Assembly: GCF_029581195.1 (NCBI RefSeq)
Contig: NZ_CP120737.1
Location: forward strand, 2,604,001-2,668,000
DNA: 64,000 nucleotides
Direction: 5' to 3'
DNA from: Solwaraspora sp. WMMD791
Lineage (GTDB): Bacteria; Actinomycetota; Actinomycetes; Mycobacteriales; Micromonosporaceae
Shown here one piece after another: positions 9,857 to 18,248 of this stretch. The position numbers and the translations under genes are program-made. The stretch's first letter is position 1. Every line of letters begins with the position of its first letter. A model generated the notes under the pieces. That model had not been told where the DNA came from and ran no database searches. It saw only the letters and a program-made list of their open reading frames with translations.

Positions 9857-10312
9857 CTCGGCCACCTCCTGCTCTCGGGCGTCGCGCCGCAGCTCACGCC
9901 GCCTACGGTACGGCGAGTGGCGCGGCCGCACGCGGTGACGGCACAAACACCAGGAGCGAGCTGAAGATCGTTCGCAATGGCCGATCAGGTATCAGTTGCT
10001 GTCCGATTGCCGATGGTTACGGGCCTGCGTAGTCACATCGCGTGCGGTAGCGTGCCAGGAGCACAACGTCACCGCCACCTCGACTGGACGATGGGACCAC
10101 GAACGAGTGTCGATGTTCGACCGACCGAGGTGCGCCGGCATCCCGCTGACGAAGGTGGCGCGACCCTGCGCCCGCCGTCGCGAGGCACGCGATCGACGCC
10201 GACTGCCGTGCCGACCGCGGTCGCTGTCCGCCCGGCCCGCCGCGCATCCGCCGGCCCGGGCCCACTCCGGTCAGCGACCGGCCACCCGGACGATCGAGTG
10301 AAGGAGACGCCG
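9857..10312. other. 456-bp gap without a supported gene
   Basis: This stretch lies between the divergent VOC and roadblock genes. It is GC-rich with several short open frames, none with both a ribosome-binding site and sensible composition. The AT-richer part near 9966-10040 probably carries the promoter(s). A very long leader for the roadblock gene is possible. Confidence 0.4.
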
Positions 10313-10801
10313 GTGGATACCGATACCGCCATTCTCGCCGAGCTGCACGGACTGCGCCGCCGGTTGCCGCAGGTCACCGGCTCCGTACTGGCCGGCGCGG
10401 ACGGCCTGCTGATCACCCGCGACCTCAACGCCGCCGACGCCGACAGCATCGCGGCGCTCGCCGCCGCGACCCTCGGGCTCGGCCGCCGGTTCGCCGACAC
10501 CGCCGGGCACGGCGACCTGCAGGAAACCCTCATCCAGGGCAGCCACGGCCAGGTCGGGCTGTACGCCGTCGGCACCCGGGCGCTGCTCGCGGTGCTCACC
10601 GCCGCCCAGGTCGAACGGGAACTGCTGCACCGACACGCCCGCCAGGTCGCCGATCAGGTCGGCGAGCTGCTGCGGGCCCGTCCGGTGACCAACGTCCCGG
10701 ACCCGGATCCCCACTTCCTGGACAACCGGGCCCCGTTGGCGGTACGCACCCCGATGGCGACCCTGCCGTACAACCCCGCGTTGCCGCGCCGCCGGTTCTG
10801 A
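10313..10801 (+). CDS. Roadblock/LC7-domain protein
   Basis: 162 residues from a GTG preceded by AAGGAGAC. The N-terminal 120 residues have the Roadblock/LC7 pattern: ELHGLRRRLPQVTGSVLAGADGLLI, then a helix (ADADSIAALAAATLGLGRRFAD), QETLIQGSHGQVGLYAVG strands and a final VERELLHRHARQV helix. In actinobacteria such proteins usually act with small Ras-like GTPases and histidine-kinase-like partners in conservon operons, as regulators of polarity or signalling. Here no GTPase, DUF742 or kinase-like gene is adjacent, so it is an orphan. The C-terminal 40 residues are probably disordered. Confidence 0.85.
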   Translation: MDTDTAILAELHGLRRRLPQVTGSVLAGADGLLITRDLNAADADSIAALAAATLGLGRRFADTAGHGDLQETLIQGSHGQVGLYAVGTRALLAVLTAAQVERELLHRHARQVADQVGELLRARPVTNVPDPDPHFLDNRAPLAVRTPMATLPYNPALPRRRF

Positions 10802-10805
10802 CTGC

Positions 10806-10862
10806 CCCGGCCGCCGCCGTCGGCGGCGGCGGATTCTATCGCCGCCGACGGCGGCGGCCGGG
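10806..10862. terminator. Strong bidirectional terminator hairpin
   Basis: A perfect 23-bp inverted repeat (10806-10828 and 10840-10862) around an 11-nt loop lies between the convergent roadblock (ends 10801) and ppdK (ends 10906) genes. It is the longest perfect stem with a loop in the window. There is no T-run, as is common in high-GC actinobacteria. Confidence 0.85.
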
Positions 10863-10905
10863 TGCTCTTCGCCGATCCGTGGGAGCACCCGGCCACCGTC
10901 GCCGG

Positions 10906-13638
10906 TCAGCGGCTGTCCGACCCGGTCGCCTCCACTGTCGCCCGGCCGGCCTCCAGCCGGGCGACCGGCACCCGGAACGGCGAACAGGAGACGTAGTCCA
11001 ACCCGGCCGCGTGGAAGAAGTGCACCGAGTCGGGATCCCCGCCGTGCTCGCCGCACACCCCGATCTTCAGGCCGGGCCGGGCCGCCCGACCCTCCTCGAC
11101 GGCGATCCGTACCAGCCGCCCCACCCCGTCGCGGTCGATCGACTCGAACGGGGAGATACCGAAGATGCCCAGCTCCAGATAGCGCCAGAAGAAGGCGCCC
11201 TCGACGTCGTCGCGGGAGAAGCCCCATCCCATCTGGGTCAGGTCGTTGGTGCCGAAGGAGAAGAACTGCGCGGCACCGGCGAGCTGCCCGGCGGTCAACG
11301 CCGCCCGGGGCACCTCGATCATCGTCCCGATGAGGATCTCGACCGACTGCTCCCCCAGTACCTCGGAGATGATCCGGTCGGCCTCCGCCCGTACCGTCTC
11401 CAGCTCCTGCACCGCGCCGACCAGCGGCACCATGATCTCCGGACGGGGATCGCGCCCGGCGGCGGCCAACTGCGCCGCGGCCTCGGTGATCGCCCGGACC
11501 TGCATCGCGAACAGGCCCGGGATGACCAGGCCGAGGCGTACTCCGCGCAGGCCGAGCATCGGGTTCTGCTCGTGCATCCGCCGGACCGCCGCCAGCAGCG
11601 CCTCGTCGCGGCCGGCGTCCTGACCCCGCGCGTGCGCCACCGCCACCGACACCGCGAGGTCCTCCAGCGACGGCAGGAACTCGTGCAGCGGCGGGTCGAT
11701 CAGCCGGACGGTCACCGGCAGCCCGTCCATCTCCCGGAAGATCTCCACGAAGTCGGCCCGCTGCAGGGGCAGCAGCTCGGCCAGGGCCGCTGACCGGGTT
11801 GTCTCGTCCCGGGCCAGGATCAGCCGTTCCACCAGTTCGCGCCGGTCGCCGAGGAACATGTGTTCAGTGCGGCACAGCCCGATCCCCTCGGCGCCGAACC
11901 GCCGGGCCCGGGCCGCGTCGGCACCGGTGTCGGCGTTCGTGCGCACCGCCAGCCGCCGCCGGGTGTCGGCATGCGACAGGATCCGGTGTACGGCGAGCAC
12001 CAGCGGATCGTCGGTGGTCGCCGGATCGACGGTTCCTTCGAAGTACTGCACCACTTCGGAGGGGCGTACCGGCACCGCACCGAGGTAGAGGCAGCCGCTG
12101 GTGCCGTCGATCGACACCAGGTCACCTTCGACCACGGTGTGGTCGCCGACGGTGAACCGTCGGGCGGTCTGATCCACGTCGAGGGTGTCGGCACCACACA
12201 GACAGGTCTTGCCCATCCCCCGGGCCACCACAGCGGCGTGGCTGGTCTTGCCGCCCCGGCTGGTCAGAATGCCCTGGGCGGCGATCATGCCCGGCAGGTC
12301 GTCCGGGTTGGTCTCCCGCCGCACCAGGATCACCTGCTCACCCTGCCCGGCCAGCTCGACCGCGCGGGCGGAGTCGAAGACGACGGTGCCGACGGCGGCC
12401 CCTGGGGAGGCGCCGACCCCGGTGGCGATCGGCTCCGGCGCGCCGGACAGGTCGAAGCAGGGGAACATCAGCTGTGCCAACTGCGCGCCACTGACCCGGT
12501 GCAGCGCTTCGTCCAGGTCGATGATCCCTTCGTCGACGAGCTGGCTGGCGATGACGAACGCGGCCGCCGCCGTCCGCTTGCCGACCCGGGTCTGCAGCAT
12601 CCACAGGGTGCCGCGTTCGATGGTGAACTCGATGTCGCACAGGTCCCGGTAGTGGTTCTCCAGTCGGGCCATGATCGCGAGCAGCTCGTCGTACGACCTG
12701 GGATCGAGCCGGGCCAGCTCCTGCAGGGGCAGGGTGTTGCGGATGCCGGCGACCACGTCCTCGCCCTGGGCGTTGGCCAGGTAGTCGCCGTAGACGCCCT
12801 GGCTGCCGGTGGCCGGGTCCCGGGTGAAGGCCACGCCGGTGCCCGAGTCCGGGCCGAGGTTGCCGAAGACCATCGCCACCACGTTGACGGCGGTGCCCAG
12901 GTCGGCGGGGATCCGCTCCTGCCGCCGGTAGACGATCGCCCGCTCGGCATGCCAGGAGTCGAAGACCGCCTGGACCGCCAGGTCGAGCTGCTCGCGGGGG
13001 TCCTGTGGAAAGTCACGGCCGGTGTGCGCGAAGAAGATCTTCTGGTACTCGCGGACCAGCCCGCGCAGGTCCTGGGCGGTCAGACCGAGGTCGTCGTCGG
13101 TGCCGGCAGCCCGCTTCGCCGCCGCCAACGCCTGGTCGAACTCCTCCGCCGGCACCTGGCAGACCGTACGGCCGAACATCTGGATCAGCCGCCGGTAGGA
13201 GTCCCAGGCGAACCGCTCGTCGCCGGCCTGGGCGGCGAGCCCGGCCACGCACGCGTCGTTGAGCCCGACATTGAGCACCGTCTCCATCATCCCCGGCATG
13301 GAGAACTTCGCACCGGAACGCACCGACACCAGCAGCGGATCGGCCGGGTCACCGAGGCGCTTGCCACGGCGCTGCTCCAGCCGGTGCAGCGCGGCCGAGA
13401 CCTGCCCCGGCAGGTCCGCCGGGACGACACCGCGATCGAGGTAGGCCCGGCACGCCTCGGTGGTGATGGTGAACCCGGGCGGGACCGGTAGGCCGAGTCG
13501 GGTCATCTCCGCCAGGTTCGCCCCCTTCCCGCCGAGGAGGTCCCGCTGTTGCCGGTCGCCCTCGGTGAAGTCGTAGACGTACCTGGGCTGTGCGGGGGCG
13601 CATGGGCGCACGCCACCCGTTTCCTCTGCTGCCGCCAT
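10906..13638 (-). CDS. ppdK: Pyruvate, phosphate dikinase
   Basis: Interconverts pyruvate, ATP and phosphate with phosphoenolpyruvate, AMP and diphosphate; in bacteria it works in gluconeogenesis or as a PPi-using glycolytic step. The 910-residue product has the N-terminal ATP-grasp part (LLGGKGANLAEMTRLGLPVPPGF; VRSGAKFSMPGMMETVLNVG), the swivelling phosphohistidine domain (SRGGKTSHAAVVARGMGK, His near residue 467) and the C-terminal PEP-binding barrel with the catalytic Cys in KIGVCGEHGGDP near 864. The start ATG at 13638 follows GGAGG; an ATG at 13650 is less likely. Upstream lies a 235-bp region with palindromes. Confidence 0.97.
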   Translation of the reverse strand: MAAAEETGGVRPCAPAQPRYVYDFTEGDRQQRDLLGGKGANLAEMTRLGLPVPPGFTITTEACRAYLDRGVVPADLPGQVSAALHRLEQRRGKRLGDPADPLLVSVRSGAKFSMPGMMETVLNVGLNDACVAGLAAQAGDERFAWDSYRRLIQMFGRTVCQVPAEEFDQALAAAKRAAGTDDDLGLTAQDLRGLVREYQKIFFAHTGRDFPQDPREQLDLAVQAVFDSWHAERAIVYRRQERIPADLGTAVNVVAMVFGNLGPDSGTGVAFTRDPATGSQGVYGDYLANAQGEDVVAGIRNTLPLQELARLDPRSYDELLAIMARLENHYRDLCDIEFTIERGTLWMLQTRVGKRTAAAAFVIASQLVDEGIIDLDEALHRVSGAQLAQLMFPCFDLSGAPEPIATGVGASPGAAVGTVVFDSARAVELAGQGEQVILVRRETNPDDLPGMIAAQGILTSRGGKTSHAAVVARGMGKTCLCGADTLDVDQTARRFTVGDHTVVEGDLVSIDGTSGCLYLGAVPVRPSEVVQYFEGTVDPATTDDPLVLAVHRILSHADTRRRLAVRTNADTGADAARARRFGAEGIGLCRTEHMFLGDRRELVERLILARDETTRSAALAELLPLQRADFVEIFREMDGLPVTVRLIDPPLHEFLPSLEDLAVSVAVAHARGQDAGRDEALLAAVRRMHEQNPMLGLRGVRLGLVIPGLFAMQVRAITEAAAQLAAAGRDPRPEIMVPLVGAVQELETVRAEADRIISEVLGEQSVEILIGTMIEVPRAALTAGQLAGAAQFFSFGTNDLTQMGWGFSRDDVEGAFFWRYLELGIFGISPFESIDRDGVGRLVRIAVEEGRAARPGLKIGVCGEHGGDPDSVHFFHAAGLDYVSCSPFRVPVARLEAGRATVEATGSDSR

Positions 13639-13784
13639 CCTGGCCTCCATGAGCCGTTCGACACTGAACGATGGTTCACCAATGGCCATTGGTGGGCGAA
13701 GGTTAAGCGACCGGCTCGGTCGGCCGACAGTAGTCGGTGACCAGCCGCACAGCACCAGCCTGCGGCGCTGCTCACGGCCCCACC

Positions 13785-13798
13785 TGGGAACGTTTCCA
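13785..13798. promoter_or_regulatory. LacI-family-like operator upstream of ppdK
   Basis: TGGGAACGTTTCCA is a near-perfect palindrome centred on the CG typical of LacI/CcpA-family operators, with one mismatched pair. It lies 147 bp upstream of the ppdK start. A second inverted repeat, TGGTGTC-ATGG-GACACCA at 13820-13837, is nearby; that one could instead be a terminator, since it lies 37 bp past the dus stop. No LacI-type gene is in the window. Confidence 0.4.
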
Positions 13799-13873
13799 TG
13801 CGCAACAGTGCGCACGGCGTGGTGTCATGGGACACCAGTGGTGTGTGCCGGACCACCCGGTGCGCCGACCGGC

Positions 13874-15058
13874 TCAGCCCCCGGAGTCGGCCAGCTCGGC
13901 GCCGGCCGGCACGGTGTCGTCGTCGCGGCTGGCCAGCCAGCCCGCAGGCAGGAAGACCTTCCCCGGGGAGTTCGTCCGCCCCCGTGGTTGGCCGAGGGCA
14001 TGGGTCGGGAACGGCTCCGCCGGGTCGAGCTCGCCGAGCAGGTCGTCCAGCTCCGCCAGGCTCGACACCATCGCCAGGGCGCGACGCAGCTCACCGCCGA
14101 CCGGGAAACCCTTCAGATACCAGGCGACGTGCTTACGGAAATCGGTGCAGCCGTCCCGCTCGGCGACCGCGCTGTCGGTCCGCCCGGTGGCGAACCAGTC
14201 GACCAGCAGCTCGGCGTGCCGACGCATGGTGGCGGCCACCGTACCGAGGGTCGGCAGCACCCGGTCGCGCCGGCCGTCGAACGCGGCCGACAGGTCGGCG
14301 AACAACCATGGCCGGCCCAGGCAGCCGCGACCGACCACGACCCCGTCGACACCGGTGTGCGCCACCATCCGCAGGGCGTCGTCGGCCTCCCAGATGTCGC
14401 CGTTGCCCAGCACCGGCACCTGCAGCTCCTGCTTGAGCCGGCCGATCGCGTCCCAGTCGGCGGTACCCGAGTAGCGCTGGGCGGCGGTCCGCCCGTGCAG
14501 CGCCACCGCCGCCACCCCGGCCTCCTGGGCGGCCAGTCCGGCCTCGACGTACGTCAGGTGGTCGTCGTCGATGCCCTTACGCATCTTGACCGTCACCGGC
14601 ACCCCGGCCGGGGCCGCCGCCCGCACCGCACCGGTGACGATCCGGCTGAACAGCCGGTGCCGCCAGGGCAGGGCGGCCCCGCCGCCACGGCGGGTCACCT
14701 TCGGCACCGGGCAGCCGAAGTTCAGGTCGATGTGGTCGGCCAGGTCACGCTCCACGACGATCCGTACGGCGGCCGCCGTCACCTGCGGGTCGACCCCGTA
14801 CAGCTGGATGCTGCGGGGACGCTCCGAGGGCGCGAACGCGATCATGCGCAGGGTCTTGGGGTTGCGCTCCACCAGCGCCTGCGTAGTGATCATCTCGCAG
14901 ACGTACAGCCCACCGCCCTGCTCGCGGCACAGCCGCCGGAACGCGACGTTGGTGATGCCGGCCATCGGCGCCAGCACCACCGGCGGCCACACCTGGTACG
15001 GGCCGAGCGGCAACGGCGCTCGGACGGGGGCGGCGGCCTGCGGCAGGGTGACGGACAC
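13874..15058 (-). CDS. dus: tRNA-dihydrouridine synthase (DusB-like)
   Basis: An FMN enzyme that reduces uridine to dihydrouridine in tRNA D-loops. 394 residues from a GTG at 15058. Family landmarks are LAPMAGITNVAFRRLCRE at the start of the TIM barrel, the catalytic Cys116 in NFGCPVPKVTRRGGGAAL, TVKMRKGIDD, LHGRTAAQRYSGTADW, and the FMN phosphate loop PVLGNGDIWEADDA with VVVGRGCLGRPWLF. The C-terminal helical RNA-binding domain follows. The open frame runs further upstream without support. It sits 97 bp downstream of the glyS stop on the same strand, so it may be co-transcribed. Confidence 0.95.
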   Translation of the reverse strand: MSVTLPQAAAPVRAPLPLGPYQVWPPVVLAPMAGITNVAFRRLCREQGGGLYVCEMITTQALVERNPKTLRMIAFAPSERPRSIQLYGVDPQVTAAAVRIVVERDLADHIDLNFGCPVPKVTRRGGGAALPWRHRLFSRIVTGAVRAAAPAGVPVTVKMRKGIDDDHLTYVEAGLAAQEAGVAAVALHGRTAAQRYSGTADWDAIGRLKQELQVPVLGNGDIWEADDALRMVAHTGVDGVVVGRGCLGRPWLFADLSAAFDGRRDRVLPTLGTVAATMRRHAELLVDWFATGRTDSAVAERDGCTDFRKHVAWYLKGFPVGGELRRALAMVSSLAELDDLLGELDPAEPFPTHALGQPRGRTNSPGKVFLPAGWLASRDDDTVPAGAELADSGG

Positions 15059-15155
15059 GCCGTCCAGGATTCCACGCGGGCCGGGACAGCACGCCGGCAC
15101 CCGGCCGGTCACCCTGCCCGCCGGTCGGTCGGCACCCGGCCGGCCGGTCACCCGG

Positions 15156-16535
15156 TCAGCCGGTGGGCAGCCGCTCCAGCAGGTAGCGCTCGACCTGGTC
15201 CAACGCGACCCGTTGCTGGGCCATGGTGTCCCGGTCGCGGACCGTCACCGCGTCGTCGGCGAGCGTGCCGAAATCGACCGTGACGCAGTACGGCGTACCG
15301 ATCTCGTCCTGGCGGCGGTACCGGCGGCCGATCGCCTGCGAGTCGTCGAACTCCACCACCCAGCGCCGGCGCAGCGCGACACTCAGGTCGCGGGCCTTCG
15401 GCGACAGGTCGGCGTTGCGCGACAACGGCAGCACCGCCACCTTCACCGGGGCGAGCCGGGGATCGAAGCGCAACACGGTCCGCTTGTCGACGCCGCCCTT
15501 CGTGTTCGGCGCCTCGTCCTCGTCGTAGGCCGCCAGCAGAAACGCGAAGACGGCTGCGGTCAGGTTCGCCGCCGGTTCGATCGCGTACGGCACCCACCGC
15601 TCGCCACGGTCCTGATCGAAGTAGGACAGATCCGCCCCGGAGTGCTTGGCGTGGACGGTGAGGTCGTGATCGGCGCGGTTGGTGACGCCTTCCAGCGCGA
15701 CGAACTCCGGTCCGGCACCGCCGAACCGGTACTCGATCTCCACCAGGCGCTTGGCGTACTGCGGCAGGGCACTGGTCGAGGGTTCGCGGCGGCGCAACCG
15801 GTCCGGCGCGAGGCCCAGATCGACGTACCAGTCCCAGCGCTGCTGGACCCAGTACTCGAGCCACTCGTCGTCGGCGCCCGGCTCGACGAAGTACTCCAGT
15901 TCCATCCGTTCCAGCTCGCGGCTGGCCAGCAGGAACTCTCCCGGCCCAGCGAAGTGGCGGAAGGAGCGCCCGGCCTGGGCGATGCCGAACGGCGGCTTCT
16001 TGCGCGCGGCGATCATCACGTTGGCGAAGTTGACGAAGGTCCCGGTAGCGGCCTCCGGCCGCAGATAGTACGGATGTTCGGCGGCGGCCCGACGCGCGTT
16101 CGACACGCCGAGCAGCCCGCTGACCTGCTCCGGATCGGTGAAGCTGCCCCGGCTGGCGCAGTTCGGGCAGGTGAGTTCGGTCAACGCCGCCGGCGGTCGG
16201 CCCACCTGGCGCGTGTACGCCCCGACCATGCCGTCCAGCGGCTGCGCCGAGTCACAGGACCGGCACCGGGCACTCGTGCGGGTGTAGGCGTCGAGCAGTC
16301 CGGACGCGGCGAACACCGCACGGGCCTGCAACACCGCCGAGTCGAGCCCGACGACGTCGTCGCGATGCTGGACCATGGTCCGCCACCACTGTCGGCGCAG
16401 ATGCTCCTTGAGCTCGACGCCGAGTGGCCCGTAGTCCCAGGCGAACGGTTCACCGCCGTAGATCTCGCCGGACGGGAAGACGAAGCCCCGCCGGTGGGCG
16501 AGACTCACCACGGCGTCGAAACGGTCGGCTGGCAT
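15156..16535 (-). CDS. glyS: Glycyl-tRNA synthetase (dimeric type)
   Basis: Charges tRNA-Gly. The 459-residue protein is the single-subunit alpha2 class II enzyme, starting MPADRFDAVVSLAHRRGFVFPSG. It shows GVELKEHLRRQWW, a motif 2 region around FGIAQAGRSFRH, the ERMELEYFVEPG acceptor segment and a motif 3 arginine in YVPYAIEPAANLTA context before the anticodon-binding domain. Two Cys pairs (CRSC, CPNC) around residues 90-140 look like a zinc site. Its location before smtB-zur matches the M. tuberculosis order, although here a lipoprotein-like gene, an ABM-type gene and znuACB intervene. Confidence 0.96.
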   Translation of the reverse strand: MPADRFDAVVSLAHRRGFVFPSGEIYGGEPFAWDYGPLGVELKEHLRRQWWRTMVQHRDDVVGLDSAVLQARAVFAASGLLDAYTRTSARCRSCDSAQPLDGMVGAYTRQVGRPPAALTELTCPNCASRGSFTDPEQVSGLLGVSNARRAAAEHPYYLRPEAATGTFVNFANVMIAARKKPPFGIAQAGRSFRHFAGPGEFLLASRELERMELEYFVEPGADDEWLEYWVQQRWDWYVDLGLAPDRLRRREPSTSALPQYAKRLVEIEYRFGGAGPEFVALEGVTNRADHDLTVHAKHSGADLSYFDQDRGERWVPYAIEPAANLTAAVFAFLLAAYDEDEAPNTKGGVDKRTVLRFDPRLAPVKVAVLPLSRNADLSPKARDLSVALRRRWVVEFDDSQAIGRRYRRQDEIGTPYCVTVDFGTLADDAVTVRDRDTMAQQRVALDQVERYLLERLPTG

Positions 16536-16606
16536 GCGCTGCTCCTACGCCGGCTGGCTGCCAGCGGGGACGTGCGGGTGGACGGTCACGGCAGATGTTC
16601 GGCAGG

Positions 16607-17317
16607 CTACTCCTCGATGCCGCAGACCTCTAGCTCACCGGTGCCGGTGTCCTGGTTCAACGACACCCGCAGGGTGTCCGCTCCGCCCTGGCGGTAGGTC
16701 ACCTCCACCGGTACGACGATCCGGCTGGTGACCGAGACCTGGCCGACCTCGTACGCGGCGATCTCGGGCTCGGCGGCGAGCCGGTCGGTGAACTCGTCGA
16801 GGCTCTCCCGGCGTTGTGCCTCGGCACAGAGCATCCCGTAGGCGGCACCGAACTGCTGTTGGCTGACCGCGTCGAAGTAGTCGTCCACCGCGACCTGGGC
16901 CTGCTCGTTGATCGCCTCCCCGCCGGTGATGATCAGTCCGACCAGGGCGATCGTGCCACCGCCGCAGCAGATCAGGACGGCGAGCGCCGCCACGCTGAGG
17001 CCGATCCAGAGCCGGGCGCTGCGGCCCTCCACCGGCGGTGCGGCGAACGGCGGGGCCGCTCCCGGCCCGGCGGGCACCTGGTACGGCGTACCCGGAGCCG
17101 GCGGCGTCGGAGCCGGCGGGGCGTCGGCGGCCGCCGACGGGTCCGGCGCCGGCACCGGGACGGCGCTGGCGGTCGGATCGGCGCTGGCAGCCGAAGGCGG
17201 GGCCGGTGACACCGGCGGCTGGCGGTCCGGCGGCTCCCACGGTGAGGGTGCCGCCCACTGCGACGGAGCGGGTACGGCGGACGGAGGGAGGGGTTGCTCC
17301 GGTCCGGGATCGGTCAT
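16607..17317 (-). CDS. Pro-rich single-pass membrane protein, hypothetical
   Basis: 236 residues. The first 95 are cytoplasmic low-complexity Pro/Ala/Ser sequence, followed by one membrane segment (about 101-132, LWIGLSVAALAVLICCGGG) and an extracytoplasmic domain of about 100 residues. That domain (AQVAVDDYFDAVSQQQFGAAYGMLC, then strands ending LRVSLNQDTGTGELEVCGIEE) resembles the DUF4878/lumazine-binding-like folds often attached to Pro-rich actinobacterial membrane anchors. Two Cys in the outer domain could form a disulfide. Function unknown. It precedes glyS on the same strand by 71 bp. Confidence 0.8.
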   Translation of the reverse strand: MTDPGPEQPLPPSAVPAPSQWAAPSPWEPPDRQPPVSPAPPSAASADPTASAVPVPAPDPSAAADAPPAPTPPAPGTPYQVPAGPGAAPPFAAPPVEGRSARLWIGLSVAALAVLICCGGGTIALVGLIITGGEAINEQAQVAVDDYFDAVSQQQFGAAYGMLCAEAQRRESLDEFTDRLAAEPEIAAYEVGQVSVTSRIVVPVEVTYRQGGADTLRVSLNQDTGTGELEVCGIEE

Positions 17318-17439
17318 CAGAGTCCTTCCGTGGATACTTCGGCCCTCAGGCCGGGGAGGAAACGGAACTCCAGTGGAGCAGGACAGGAAAGCCGATCCGC
17401 CTCACGTGACATGGCTCCGGCGGCCCGCCGCCCGGCCGA

Positions 17440-17781
17440 TCACCGACCGGACTCCATGGCCCGATCGCTGGCGTACGCCACGGGTTCCTCCCCCGGCGCC
17501 GCGTCGACCAGCACCTCGAAGGCGGACGGTTCGTCGAGCGATTCGGCCAGCAGCGGCGTGGCCTCGACCTTCACCGTGAAGGTGCCCAGGGCGCGCCGGT
17601 AGGCACCGACCGACTCCCATTCGGTCATCAGGCACCAGCTCTGCGGATCCTCCAGCGCGCAGGTCAGCGCGCCGCGCTGGTAGCCGGTGCAGGCCGCCAA
17701 CGCCCGCAGCGCCACCCGCGCCCGATCGACGAAGCTCGTCACGTCGATCTGCGGCACGGTGAACCGGTTGACCACCAGCAC
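17440..17781 (-). CDS. Antibiotic-biosynthesis-monooxygenase (ABM) domain protein
   Basis: 113 residues from a GTG with GAGGAG seven bases before it. The sequence VVNRFTVPQIDVTSFVDRARVALRAL followed by GYQRGALTCALEDPQSWCLMTEWESVGAYRRAL is the usual ferredoxin-like ABM pattern, seen in heme-degrading and quinone monooxygenases and in many uncharacterised proteins. There is no partner gene to suggest a substrate. Divergent from a small membrane-protein gene; 53 bp separates the two starts, so the promoters must overlap. Confidence 0.8.
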   Translation of the reverse strand: MLVVNRFTVPQIDVTSFVDRARVALRALAACTGYQRGALTCALEDPQSWCLMTEWESVGAYRRALGTFTVKVEATPLLAESLDEPSAFEVLVDAAPGEEPVAYASDRAMESGR

Positions 17782-17820
17782 GCGGGTCTCCTCACTGGCT
17801 CGAGTCTGTCGGGGACTGAC

Positions 17821-17826
17821 TACAGT
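17821..17826 (+). promoter_or_regulatory. -10 element for a probable leaderless transcript
   Basis: TACAGT ends 7 nt before the ATG at 17834, so transcription would begin at or next to the start codon. No ribosome-binding site is present. Confidence 0.5.
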
Positions 17827-17833
17827 TTGTCGG

Positions 17834-18091
17834 ATGCAGCCTACGCAGTCGTCGGGTCCGGCCCGGCTCGGGCGGATCAACCCGACCGGGGCGTTCCTGA
17901 TCGCGCTCGGACTCGTCCTCGTGGGCCTGTTCGCACCTGGGGTGATCGGCGGGGCGGCGCTGCTGGTGCTGGCCGGCGGGCTGGCCTGGCTGCTGCGACT
18001 GACCTGGGCGGCGGTGCCGCCGGCCGGGCGCCTGCTGCGGCTGCTGACCTTGACGCTGCTGGTCGCGGTCGCCCTGGCCAAGATCTTCTAG
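17834..18091 (+). CDS. Small two-helix membrane protein (DUF6703-like)
   Basis: 85 residues: a polar N-terminus (MQPTQSSGPARLGRINPTG), then two hydrophobic segments (about 20-52) and a basic bend followed by a third hydrophobic stretch (RLLRLLTLTLLVAVALAKIF). It resembles small actinobacterial proteins I associate with DUF6703, though that name is from memory. The start is supported by a -10 box placed for leaderless expression. A terminator hairpin follows at 18118. No function known. Confidence 0.7.
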   Translation: MQPTQSSGPARLGRINPTGAFLIALGLVLVGLFAPGVIGGAALLVLAGGLAWLLRLTWAAVPPAGRLLRLLTLTLLVAVALAKIF

Positions 18092-18117
18092 CCGACCCTC
18101 CGCGGTCGCGCGCTCGC

Positions 18118-18139
18118 GCGGACCCGGCGGCGGGTCCGC
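18118..18139 (+). terminator. Hairpin after small membrane-protein gene
   Basis: GCGGACCCG (18118-18126) and CGGGTCCGC (18131-18139) form a perfect 9-bp stem with a GCGG loop, insulating the zinc operon from its upstream neighbour. Confidence 0.6.
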
Positions 18140-18213
18140 TCCGCGTCGACACCACCGTTCGACGACGTCGATCAGGCCGCCGAGCAGGGACGACCCATGC
18201 AACCATGCGTTTT

Positions 18214-18228
18214 TGACAATCATTGTCA
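18214..18228 (+). promoter_or_regulatory. Zur box upstream of znuACB
   Basis: TGACAATCATTGTCA is a perfect 7-1-7 palindrome 20 bp before the znuA ATG. Its spacing and A/T core match the operators of actinobacterial Zur repressors. A TTGACA hexamer (18213-18218) overlaps it, so repressor binding would block the promoter. A zur gene lies 3.1 kb downstream. Confidence 0.85.
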
Positions 18229-18248
18229 CCCTCGCGGAGAGTTGCCTC

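Noticed and set aside
18213-18248. Upstream TTG start for znuA
   Set aside because: It lies within the Zur box, and the ATG at 18249 gives a proper signal peptide.
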